Part shown: positions 44,402-51,845 of the stretch, one piece after another
How positions within the stretch are numbered: position 1 is the stretch's first letter
Layout: each line of letters starts with the position of its first letter
Assembly: GCF_010723735.1 (NCBI RefSeq)
Contig: NZ_BLLB01000002.1
Span: 1,054,001-1,118,000 of the forward strand
Source: Mycolicibacterium hippocampi
Lineage (GTDB): Bacteria; Actinomycetota; Actinomycetes; Mycobacteriales; Mycobacteriaceae
Direction of reading: 5' to 3'
DNA length: 64,000 nt
The notes under the pieces: generated by a model
What the model was told of the DNA's origin: nothing
What the model saw: the letters and a program-made list of their open reading frames with translations, nothing else
Databases searched by the model: none
Program-made: the position numbers and the translations under genes

Positions 44402-44923
44402 ATGGCCTGCGTGTACTACACCGCTTCCAGCCTGGACGGCTACATCGTCGACGAGAACGCCAGCCTGGATTGGTTGACCAAGCGTGACATCGACTCCGAG
44501 GGCCCGTTCGCGATAGAGCCGTTCATGACGAACGTCGGCGCGCTGGTGATGGGGGCCGACACCTACCAGTGGATCGTGGACAATCACCCCGGCGAGTGGA
44601 TGTACGCACAGCCGTCGTGGGTGCTGACGCACCGAACCGGCATCGTCGCCGACGGGCACCCCGTCACGACGTTCGACGGGAACGTCGCCGACCTCTATCC
44701 GACCTTGGTGTCCGCGGCCGCAGGCAAGGACCTGTGGCTGGTCGGCGGCGGAGATACCGCGGCGCAGTTCGCGGCGGCGGACCTGATCGACGAGATGATC
44801 GTCTGCTACGCCCCCTGCACCCTCGGCGCCGGTTCCCGCCTGCTGCCGATCCGCTCCGAGTGGACCCTGGTCTCCTCCGCCCGCAACGCAGATTTCGTAT
44901 GCGCACACTGGCGGAAGCCCTGA
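44402..44923 (+). CDS. Dihydrofolate reductase-like (RibD C-terminal domain) protein
   Basis: A 173-residue single-domain protein of the DHFR/RibD-C superfamily: CVYYTASSLDGYIVDENASLDWL is the N-terminal substrate strand, GALVMGADTYQWI the core, and DLWLVGGGDTAAQFAAADLIDEMIV the NADPH-binding segment. Members act as NADPH-dependent reductases of pterin- or flavin-like compounds; stand-alone copies are mostly uncharacterised. It starts 1 bp after the AraC-DinB stop and is the only clear candidate target of that regulator in cis. Confidence 0.85.
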   Translation: MACVYYTASSLDGYIVDENASLDWLTKRDIDSEGPFAIEPFMTNVGALVMGADTYQWIVDNHPGEWMYAQPSWVLTHRTGIVADGHPVTTFDGNVADLYPTLVSAAAGKDLWLVGGGDTAAQFAAADLIDEMIVCYAPCTLGAGSRLLPIRSEWTLVSSARNADFVCAHWRKP

Positions 44924-44997
44924 TCGGCTCCGCTCTGTCGTAGGCTTTGGCAAACTCGTCACAGCGGCGAAGTGTCAAGCTGGATGGAGGGCGCACC

Positions 44998-46833
44998 ATG
45001 GGCCACTACCGGAGCAACGTTCGCGATCTGAAGTTCAACCTCTTCGAGATGCTGTCCCTGGAGAAGGTGCTGGCCACAGGCGAGTTCGGCGACCTCGACG
45101 GGGCGTCGGTGCACCAGATGCTCGACGAGGCCGCCAAACTCGCGGAAGGACCGCTGGCGGAGGCCTTCGCCGAAACCGATCGGCATCCGCCGACGTTCGA
45201 TCCCGCGGCGCACACCGTGAGCATCCCCGACCCGTTCAAGAAGTCGTTCCGGGCCTGGCACGGCAGCGACTGGTTCCGCATCGGCATGGCCGAGGAGATC
45301 GGCGGGGTTCCCGCGCCATCGATGGTGGAGTGGGCGATCAACGAGTTCGCGCTCGGAGCTCAGCCGGCGGTGTTCCTGTACTCGGCCGGGCCGAAGATGG
45401 CCGACATCGTCTACGCCATCGGCAATGAGCAACAACAACATTGGGCGTCGCTGATGATCGAGCGCAACTGGGGCGCCACGATGGTGCTCACCGAGCCCGA
45501 TGCCGGTTCGGACGTGGGCGCGGGCCGGACCAAGGCGGTCCAGCAGCCCGACGGCACCTGGCACCTCGACGGGGTGAAGCGCTTCATCACCAACGGTGAC
45601 ACCGACGATCTGTTCGAGAACATCATCCACGTGACACTCGCCAGGCCGCAGGGAGCCGGGCCGGGCACCAAGGGCCTGAGCCTCTTTCTGGTACCGAAGT
45701 TCCACTTCGATCCGCAGACCGGGGAGCCGGGTGAACGCAACGGGGTGTTCGTCACCGGCCTCGAGCACAAGATGGGTCTGAAGGCCTCCGCGACGTGTGA
45801 ACTGACCTTCGGTCAACACGGTACCCCTGCCGTCGGGTGGCTGGTCGATGACACCCACAACGGCATCGCGCAGATGTTCAGGGTCATCGAGTACGCGCGG
45901 ATGATGGTGGGTACCAAGGCTATTGCCACACTGTCCACGGGCTACCTGAATGCGCTCGACTACGCCAAGACCCGCGTGCAGGGCGCCGACATGACACAGA
46001 TGACGGACAAGGCCGCCCCGCGGGTCACGATCATCCACCATCCCGATGTCCGTCGCGCGCTGCTCACCCAGAAGGCCTACTCGGAGGGTCTGCGGGCGCT
46101 GTATCTCTACACCGCGGCGCACCAGGACGTCGTCGCTGCCGGGATCGTCTCCGGTGCCGACGCCGCGATGGCGGGCCGGGTCAACGACCTGCTGCTGCCG
46201 ATCGTCAAGGGTGTGGGCTCCGAGCGCGCCTACCAGTGTCTGACCGAGTCGCTGCAGACTCTCGGCGGATCGGGGTTCCTGCAGGACTATCCGATCGAGC
46301 AGTACATCCGCGACGCCAAGATCGACTCGCTCTACGAGGGCACCACCGCGATCCAGGCGCAGGACTTCTTCTTCCGCAAGATCGCCAGGGATCAGGGCGG
46401 GGCACTGATGCACGTGGTGGGCCGGATGCGCGAGTTCCTCGCCGACAGCGCGGCGCACCCCGAACTCGGCGAGGCGCGAACACTTCTGGCGACCGCGGTG
46501 GCCGACGTGGAGGCGATGGTCGCCACGATGACCGGGTACCTGGTCGACTCGCAGCAGGATCCTCAGCAGCTCTACCGGCTCGGCCTGGAGTCGGTGCCAT
46601 TCCTGCTCGCGGTGGGCGACCTGCTGCTGGGCTGGCTGCTGCTGCAGCAGGCCGAGGTGGCTCTGGCCGCACTCGACGGTGACGTCAGCGACCGCGACCG
46701 TTCCTTCTACACCGGAAAAGTCGCGACCGCGAAGTTCTTCACCAAGAACGTCCTGCCGAGGCTGACCGCCCAGAGCGCGATCCTCAAGGCCGTCGACCTC
46801 ACCGCGATGGAGCTGTCAGAAGACGCCTTCTGA
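44998..46833 (+). CDS. Broad-range acyl-CoA dehydrogenase, FadE5 paralogue
   Basis: A 611-residue enzyme of the same length as FadE5 and closely similar along the whole chain ([17 protein letters not shown] start, [40 protein letters not shown]). The catalytic Glu447 in [14 protein letters not shown] is at the same number as in FadE5. ATG 44998 has GGAGG 7 bp upstream, and TAGGCT at 44941 may be the -10. It introduces the first double bond in beta-oxidation of medium to long acyl-CoAs. Acidic and basic residues of the N-terminal domain differ from FadE5 ([16 protein letters not shown]), so substrate preference may differ. Convergent with the aldehyde dehydrogenase. Confidence 0.88.
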   Translation: MGHYRSNVRDLKFNLFEMLSLEKVLATGEFGDLDGASVHQMLDEAAKLAEGPLAEAFAETDRHPPTFDPAAHTVSIPDPFKKSFRAWHGSDWFRIGMAEEIGGVPAPSMVEWAINEFALGAQPAVFLYSAGPKMADIVYAIGNEQQQHWASLMIERNWGATMVLTEPDAGSDVGAGRTKAVQQPDGTWHLDGVKRFITNGDTDDLFENIIHVTLARPQGAGPGTKGLSLFLVPKFHFDPQTGEPGERNGVFVTGLEHKMGLKASATCELTFGQHGTPAVGWLVDDTHNGIAQMFRVIEYARMMVGTKAIATLSTGYLNALDYAKTRVQGADMTQMTDKAAPRVTIIHHPDVRRALLTQKAYSEGLRALYLYTAAHQDVVAAGIVSGADAAMAGRVNDLLLPIVKGVGSERAYQCLTESLQTLGGSGFLQDYPIEQYIRDAKIDSLYEGTTAIQAQDFFFRKIARDQGGALMHVVGRMREFLADSAAHPELGEARTLLATAVADVEAMVATMTGYLVDSQQDPQQLYRLGLESVPFLLAVGDLLLGWLLLQQAEVALAALDGDVSDRDRSFYTGKVATAKFFTKNVLPRLTAQSAILKAVDLTAMELSEDAF

Positions 46834-46857
46834 GGCGCCGCGGCGCCGAATGCACGA

Positions 46858-46891
46858 TTTCTGACGGGAATCGGTGGAAATCCGTCAGAAA
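46858..46891. terminator. Bidirectional stem-loop between convergent fadE5-like and aldehyde dehydrogenase genes
   Basis: TTTCTGACGG (46858-46867) and CCGTCAGAAA (46882-46891) form a perfect 10-bp stem with a 14-base loop, directly between the two stops. A GGCGCC-GC-GGCGCC palindrome lies just before it. The TTT/AAA ends suit termination on either strand. Confidence 0.65.
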
Positions 46892-46910
46892 CCGTACGTT
46901 CGAGGCGTTG

Positions 46911-48383
46911 TCAGGCCGGCGTGTAGCCGAACGGCAGCAGGATGCTCTTCGCCTCGGTGTAGGCCTCGATGCCCTCGGGGCCGTTCTCCCGGCCGATGCC
47001 CGAGTTCTTGAAGCCGCCGAACGGGGCGCCGGGGTCGAACGCGTACATGTTGACCGCGTAGGTGCCGGTGCGGATCTTGCGGGCGATCTGCAGTGCCTTG
47101 TCGTTGTCGGTGGTGTAGACGCTGCCGGCCAGCCCGTAGACGGAGTCGTTGGCGATGCGCACCGCGTCGTCCTCGTCCTCGTAGGCGATCACCGCGAGCA
47201 CCGGCCCGAAGATCTCCTCCTGGGCGATGGTCATCGAGTTGTCGACGTCGGCGAACACCGTCGGCTGCACGAACCAGCCGCTGTCCAGGCCGTCGGGTCG
47301 ACCACCGCCGGTGACCACGCGCGCGCCCTCGTCCACACCCTTCTTGATGTAGCCCTCGACACGCTCGCGCTGCTTCTCCGAGATCAGCGGGCCGATCATC
47401 GCGGCCGGATCGTCGGGCAACCCGATCGGCATCGCCGCGACGGCTGCGGACAACTTCTCCACGACCTCGTCGTAACGCGACCGCGGTGCCAGGATCCGGG
47501 TCTGGCCGACACAGGCCTGGCCGCAGTTCATCAGCCCGGAGAACACCAGCATCGGCAGTGTCGAATCCAGGTCGGCGTCCTCGAGGATGATGGCCGCGGA
47601 CTTGCCGCCCAGTTCCAGCGTGCAGGCCTTGAGCTTCTCGGCCGCGATCTTGGCGACCTCCTTGCCGACGCCCGAGCTGCCGGTGAAGGTGAACTTGTCC
47701 AGTTCGGGGTTCGCGGTCAGGGCGCGTCCGGTCTCGGCGCCGCCGGGAACGATCGACAGCACGCCTTCGGGCAACCCGGCCTCGGCGAACATCTCGGCCA
47801 TCGCGAACACCGACATGGGGGTCTCGGCGGCCGGTTTGAGCACCACCGTGCAGCCGGCCAGCAGTGCGGGCCCGAGCTTGTTGGCCGCCAGGAAGAACGG
47901 CACGTTCCACGCCGTCACGGCCCCGACGACACCGATCGGCTCCTTGACCACCAGCGTCTGGCCGTAGACACCGTCGCGGATGTCCTGCCAGGTGAACTTG
48001 TCGGCAGCACCGACGTAGTAGTTGAACGACGACATCGCGGCGCCGTACTGCATCATGTCGACGATCGTCGGCGGCTGGCCCGTCTCGGCGGCCAGCAGGA
48101 ACTTCAGCTCGTCGCCGCGCTCCTCCATGATCTTGACCGCGCGGCCCAGGATCTCGGCGCGCTCCGCCGGTGTCATCTGCGGCCAGGGTCCGTCGTCGAA
48201 GGCCTTGCGGGCTGCCGCGCAGGCGGCGTCGACGTCGGCCGCTGACGCCAGCGGCACCTTGCCGACCAGTTCGCCGGTGGCGGGGGAGTGCACCTCGATT
48301 ACATCCGAGGTGGCCGGCTCGACCCACTTGCCGCCGATGAACAACTTGTCCCACTCGGTCTTGAAGGCAGTGCTCTGGGTCAT
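46911..48383 (-). CDS. Aldehyde dehydrogenase, Rv0223c-like
   Basis: A 490-residue NAD(P)-dependent aldehyde dehydrogenase. The general-base Glu is in CTLELGGKSA, the cofactor loop in FTFTGSSGVGKEV, the catalytic Cys in NCGQACVGQTR, and the C-terminal EEIFGPV and PFGGFKNSGIGRENG motifs are intact. It oxidises an aldehyde to the acid; the wax, sterol side-chain and alcohol contexts are possible sources. GAGGAG precedes ATG 48383. A near-consensus KstR box (one mismatch) lies 58 bp upstream. Confidence 0.93.
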   Translation of the reverse strand: MTQSTAFKTEWDKLFIGGKWVEPATSDVIEVHSPATGELVGKVPLASAADVDAACAAARKAFDDGPWPQMTPAERAEILGRAVKIMEERGDELKFLLAAETGQPPTIVDMMQYGAAMSSFNYYVGAADKFTWQDIRDGVYGQTLVVKEPIGVVGAVTAWNVPFFLAANKLGPALLAGCTVVLKPAAETPMSVFAMAEMFAEAGLPEGVLSIVPGGAETGRALTANPELDKFTFTGSSGVGKEVAKIAAEKLKACTLELGGKSAAIILEDADLDSTLPMLVFSGLMNCGQACVGQTRILAPRSRYDEVVEKLSAAVAAMPIGLPDDPAAMIGPLISEKQRERVEGYIKKGVDEGARVVTGGGRPDGLDSGWFVQPTVFADVDNSMTIAQEEIFGPVLAVIAYEDEDDAVRIANDSVYGLAGSVYTTDNDKALQIARKIRTGTYAVNMYAFDPGAPFGGFKNSGIGRENGPEGIEAYTEAKSILLPFGYTPA

Positions 48384-48440
48384 ATCGCTCCTCGCGTGCG
48401 CGGTGTCATGCCCGTCACATTACCCACCGATCGGCCAAAC

Positions 48441-48454
48441 GAGAACCTGTTGCA
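48441..48454 (-). promoter_or_regulatory. Near-consensus KstR box upstream of the aldehyde dehydrogenase
   Basis: On the coding strand the site reads TGCAACAGGTTCTC, matching TNNAACNNGTTNNA at seven of eight fixed positions (the last A is C). It lies 58 bp upstream of ATG 48383. Confidence 0.45.
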
Positions 48455-48464
48455 GTTCAGCCCC

Positions 48465-49232
48465 TCACGACGGCCGCAACACCAACACCAGATTGCTCAC
48501 TGTGAACTCACGGAGCAGTGGCACCCGGACCGCACCCCATGCCCATCGGGGGTGGTAGCGGGGGAATGCGGCGACCAGAGCGCCGGTGCTCGCAGCCCAC
48601 TTCAGCCCGTCGGTGGCGGACACCGCGAACAACGACGAGCCGTAGTCGTTTTTGGGCCGGTGGCCGTGCTTGCGGGTGTAGCGCTCGGCGGCGCGACGGC
48701 CACCGAGGTAGTGCGTCAGGCCCATCTCATGGCCGCCGAACGGGCCCAGCCACACCGTGTAGGACAGCACCACCAGCCCGCCGGGCCGGGTGACCCGCAG
48801 CATCTCCTCGCCCAGGCGCCACGGTTCGGGTACGTGCTCGGCGACATTGGAGGACAGGCAGATGTCGACGCTGCCGTCGCCGAACGGCAGCGCGGTGCCC
48901 GAGGCCCGGACGAAAGCCCCTTCCCGACGCTGCAGCCGGGGGCCTGCGGCGTGCATCTCCCGTGGGTCGGGCTCCACGCCGATGTAGCGCAGGCCCGCCC
49001 CGGTGAACGCCGCTGCGAAGTAGCCGGGCCCCCCGCCGACGTCCAGCACGGTGTTGCCGGTGGGGGCGGTGCCGTGGACCGCTGTCCACAGATCGGTGAC
49101 CATCGCGACGGTGTCGTCGGCGAGCGCGCCGTAGAACCGGTTCGGTTCGCGCTGCTCGAAGCGGAACTCCGACAGCAGCCGAAGCGACCGCGACAACGTC
49201 GCCCGCCGGGCCAGAAGGTCAGTTGCCGCCAT
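48465..49232 (-). CDS. SAM-dependent methyltransferase, Rv0224c-like
   Basis: A 255-residue class I methyltransferase. Motif I is VLDVGGGPGYFAAAF, the acidic ribose-binding residue is in YIGVEPDPREMHAAG, and SVDICLSSNVAEHVPEPWRL is the motif IV region with the Methyltransf_11 pattern. ATG 49232 is chosen over GTG 49241 by similarity to Rv0224c. It diverges from the glycosyltransferase gene by 35 bp. The partner genes suggest modification of an envelope glycan or lipid, but the acceptor is unknown. Confidence 0.88.
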   Translation of the reverse strand: MAATDLLARRATLSRSLRLLSEFRFEQREPNRFYGALADDTVAMVTDLWTAVHGTAPTGNTVLDVGGGPGYFAAAFTGAGLRYIGVEPDPREMHAAGPRLQRREGAFVRASGTALPFGDGSVDICLSSNVAEHVPEPWRLGEEMLRVTRPGGLVVLSYTVWLGPFGGHEMGLTHYLGGRRAAERYTRKHGHRPKNDYGSSLFAVSATDGLKWAASTGALVAAFPRYHPRWAWGAVRVPLLREFTVSNLVLVLRPS

Positions 49233-49254
49233 CTCGGTCACCCTAGGACCCGAC

Positions 49255-49267
49255 TACTCTGAACCCG
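49255..49267 (+). promoter_or_regulatory. Putative -10 box for a leaderless glycosyltransferase transcript
   Basis: TACTCT (49255-49260) fits TANNNT and ends 7 bp before ATG 49268; no ribosome binding site lies between. Confidence 0.5.
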
Positions 49268-50428
49268 ATGTCTGACCTACCCCTGCGATCAGTGTTGTTG
49301 CTGTGCTGGCGCGACACCGGCCATCCGCAGGGTGGCGGCAGCGAGGCCTACCTGCAACGCATCGGTGCGCAGCTCGCCGGCTCCGGGGTCCGGGTCACGC
49401 TGCGCACCGCCCGCTACCCCGGCTCCGCGCGGCGCGAGACCGTCGACGGGGTGGAGATCCAGCGCGTCGGCGGAAGTTACTCGGTGTATGTCTGGGCCGG
49501 CCTGGCGATGGCCGCGGCCGTGATCGGCCTGGGCCCGCTGCGGCACGTGCGCCCGGACGTCGTCGTCGACACCCAGAACGGGCTGCCCTTCCTGGCCCGG
49601 CTGGTGTACGGCCGACGAGTGGTGGTGCTGGTGCACCACTGTCACCGCGAGCAGTGGCCGGTGGCGGGGCCGGTGATGAGCCGCATCGGGTGGTTCGTCG
49701 AATCCTGGTTGTCGCCGCGCCTGCACCGACGCAACCAGTACGTCACGGTGTCGTTGCCGTCGGCGCGTGATCTCGCGCTGCTCGGCGTCGGCTCCGACCG
49801 CGTCGCGATCGTCCGCAACGGTGTCGACGCCGCCCCGGGCGCGACGTTGACCCAGGCACGGTCGACGACCCCGCGGGTCGTCGTGCTGTCCCGGCTGGTA
49901 CCGCACAAGCAGATCGAGGACGCGCTCGGAGCGGTCGCCCGGCTGCGCTCCCGGATACCCGGGCTGCACCTCGACGTGCTCGGGGACGGTTGGTGGGCGG
50001 ACCGGCTCGTCGACCATGCCGCACTGCTCGGCATCTCTGATGCGGTGACGTTCCACGGCCACACCGACGACCACACCAAACACGCCGTGCTGCAGCGCAG
50101 TTGGGTGAACGTGCTGCCCTCCCGCAAGGAGGGTTGGGGGCTGGCTGTCGTCGAGGCCGCCCAGCACGGAGTGCCGACCATCGGCTACCGCGCCTCCGGG
50201 GGGTTGGCGGACTCCGTCGTCGACGGCGTCACCGGATTGCTCGTCGACGACCTCGACGGTCTGGTCGACGGCCTCGACCGGATGCTGTCCGATCAGGTCC
50301 TGCGCGAGCAGTTGGGCGTCAAGGCGCAGGTGCGCAGCGGTGAGTTCTCGTGGCAGCAGAGTGCCGCCGCGATGCGGGTGGTGCTGGAGTCCGCATACGC
50401 CGGCCACGTTGTCAGCGGCGTCATCTGA
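49268..50428 (+). CDS. GT4 family glycosyltransferase, Rv0225-like
   Basis: A 386-residue retaining glycosyltransferase of the GT-B fold. The N-terminal domain opens with a glycine-rich loop (GHPQGGGSEAYLQRIG); the C-terminal nucleotide-sugar domain has VVLSRLVPHKQIEDALGAV and the E-x7-E motif in SRKEGWGLAVVEAAQHGVPTIGY. A hydrophobic patch (LAMAAAVIGLGPL) may bind membrane. It lies among envelope genes (Rv0224c to Rv0228 order) and probably adds a sugar to a lipid or glycan carrier. The donor and acceptor are not apparent. Confidence 0.9.
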   Translation: MSDLPLRSVLLLCWRDTGHPQGGGSEAYLQRIGAQLAGSGVRVTLRTARYPGSARRETVDGVEIQRVGGSYSVYVWAGLAMAAAVIGLGPLRHVRPDVVVDTQNGLPFLARLVYGRRVVVLVHHCHREQWPVAGPVMSRIGWFVESWLSPRLHRRNQYVTVSLPSARDLALLGVGSDRVAIVRNGVDAAPGATLTQARSTTPRVVVLSRLVPHKQIEDALGAVARLRSRIPGLHLDVLGDGWWADRLVDHAALLGISDAVTFHGHTDDHTKHAVLQRSWVNVLPSRKEGWGLAVVEAAQHGVPTIGYRASGGLADSVVDGVTGLLVDDLDGLVDGLDRMLSDQVLREQLGVKAQVRSGEFSWQQSAAAMRVVLESAYAGHVVSGVI

Positions 50429-50512
50429 GCACCATTCACAATCTGCGTCACCACACGTCCACCAAGTGCAGATTCATCCGGTGAAACCGTCGCCGCACGC
50501 CCGTACTGCCGT

Positions 50513-50525
50513 TAACATAGTGCCC
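50513..50525 (+). promoter_or_regulatory. Putative -10 box for the leaderless mini-protein/oxygenase operon
   Basis: TAACAT (50513-50518) ends 7 bp before ATG 50526, which has no ribosome binding site. Confidence 0.45.
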
Positions 50526-50720
50526 ATGCTGGGGGCGGCGAGACGGGTTCTGGACTACCGGATGACCGTCGCCGAATGGATCGGCACCGCGCTGCTGCTC
50601 GGCGCGCCGTACCTGGTGATCGGCGTCGTGGTGGCGCTGGCACGCAGCGGCGCGTCCGTCGACCTCGGAGCCATCCTGTTGTGGCCGCTGCTGCTGATCC
50701 CCGACGTCTGCACGACATGA
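50526..50720 (+). CDS. Mini membrane protein upstream of the MpaB-type oxygenase (paralogue of 51585-51845)
   Basis: A 64-residue protein with a short basic/amphipathic start (MLGAARRVLDYRMTVAEW) and two hydrophobic helices (about 20-40 and 47-60). ATG 50526 follows a leaderless -10, and the stop overlaps the oxygenase start as ATGA. It is similar to the 86-residue protein after the oxygenase: RRVLDYRMTVAEWIGTALLL, APYLVIGVVVA and a final LLIPDVC aligned with RRLLSKQVSVADAIEAALWL, IPYVAVGLVWA and LVLPAVC. No family recognised. It may anchor or assist the oxygenase. Confidence 0.75.
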   Translation: MLGAARRVLDYRMTVAEWIGTALLLGAPYLVIGVVVALARSGASVDLGAILLWPLLLIPDVCTT

Positions 50721-51574
50721 CCGGGAACCGCATTCGCATCACCCGGCGGACCGCCCGCTGGAGCGACGGCCCGGTGACCGCCGCCGATGCCATGGACTTC
50801 TGGTCGTTCGCCGCGGGCGCAGCCAACGTGATCATGCAGCTGTCGCGCCCCGGCGTCGGGTACGGCGTCGTCGAGAGCAAGGTCGACTCCGGCAACCTGA
50901 TGAAGCATCCGTGGAAGCGGGCCCGCACCACGTTCCAGTACCTGGCCGTCGCGGTGCTCGGCTCGGACGAGGACCGCGCGGCCTTCCGTGACGCCGTCGA
51001 TGCGGTGCACCGCCATGTCAGGTCCGGACCGGACAGCCCGGTGCAATACCACGCATTCGACCGCGACCTGCAGATGTGGGTGGCGGCTTGCCTGTTCGTG
51101 GGCATCGAGGACACCTACCAACTGCTGCGCGGCGAGATGACCCCCGCGCAGGCCGAACAGTTCTACACCTCGGCGTGGCCGCTGGGCACCACGCTGCAGG
51201 TCAGCGCGGACCAGTGGCCCGCCACCCGGGCGGACTTCGACCGCTACTGGGACGCGGCGTGCGAACTCGTCGACGTGGACGACGTCGTGCGCGCCTACCT
51301 GCTCGACCTGGTCAACCTGCGGATGATCAACCCGGTGCTGGCTTTTCCGTTCCGGCCGCTGCTGAAGTTCCTGACCGCAGGTTTTCTGGCGCCGGTGTTC
51401 CGAGACGCGCTCGGCCTGTCGTGGGGTCCGGCGCGGCAACGCTGGTTCGAGCGGTTGTTCCTGTTCGTGGCGTTCGCCAACCGGTTCCTGCCGGGTTTCG
51501 TGAGGCAGGGCGGCAGCCACGTGCTGCTCGCCGATGTCCGGATGCGTGTGCGCCGCCAGCGCCGACTGGTCTGA
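50717..51574 (+). CDS. DUF2236/MpaB-type oxygenase
   Basis: A 285-residue helical protein of the DUF2236 family, which includes fungal MpaB and the heme-containing latex-clearing oxygenase Lcp. Family landmarks visible are FAAGAANVIMQLSRPGVG, the Arg-Thr pair in KHPWKRARTTFQYLAVAVLG, HRHV with a downstream YHAFDRDLQMWVAACLFVG, and ADQWPATRADFDRYWD. Conserved His and Lys in these segments are the probable heme contacts by analogy. It sits in frame-coupled order between two paralogous mini membrane proteins. Substrate unknown; a lipid or isoprenoid is plausible from the envelope context. Confidence 0.82.
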   Translation: MTGNRIRITRRTARWSDGPVTAADAMDFWSFAAGAANVIMQLSRPGVGYGVVESKVDSGNLMKHPWKRARTTFQYLAVAVLGSDEDRAAFRDAVDAVHRHVRSGPDSPVQYHAFDRDLQMWVAACLFVGIEDTYQLLRGEMTPAQAEQFYTSAWPLGTTLQVSADQWPATRADFDRYWDAACELVDVDDVVRAYLLDLVNLRMINPVLAFPFRPLLKFLTAGFLAPVFRDALGLSWGPARQRWFERLFLFVAFANRFLPGFVRQGGSHVLLADVRMRVRRQRRLV

Positions 51575-51584
51575 GGAGGCGACG

Positions 51585-51845
51585 GTGCCCGGGATGCGTC
51601 AAGCCACGCGTCGCCTGCTGAGCAAGCAGGTGAGCGTGGCCGACGCCATCGAGGCGGCGTTGTGGCTGGCGATCCCCTATGTCGCTGTCGGTCTGGTGTG
51701 GGCCTACTTCCAGACCGACGAGCTCCGGCAGCTCGAGGGCGTGCTGCAGCCGTGGCTGCCCGCCGGCGCGGGGATGGCTGCCTACCTGATCGTCGCCGGG
51801 TTGTGGCCCGTCTACCTGGTGCTGCCGGCGGTCTGCGGGGCCTGA
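51585..51845 (+). CDS. Mini membrane protein downstream of the MpaB-type oxygenase (paralogue of 50526-50720)
   Basis: An 86-residue protein from GTG 51585, with AGGAGG 5 bp upstream and 10 bp after the oxygenase stop. It has two hydrophobic helices (about 28-45 and 62-83) joined by a polar loop (TDELRQLEGVLQPW) that the upstream paralogue lacks. The similarity to the 64-residue protein points to duplication around the oxygenase. The 3' end overlaps the convergent Rv0226c-like gene by 34 bp. Confidence 0.72.
   Translation: MPGMRQATRRLLSKQVSVADAIEAALWLAIPYVAVGLVWAYFQTDELRQLEGVLQPWLPAGAGMAAYLIVAGLWPVYLVLPAVCGA

Noticed and set aside
44959..46458. A 499-codon open frame antisense to the FadE5 paralogue
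   Set aside because: Shadow of a real gene whose catalytic residues are all intact on the plus strand.
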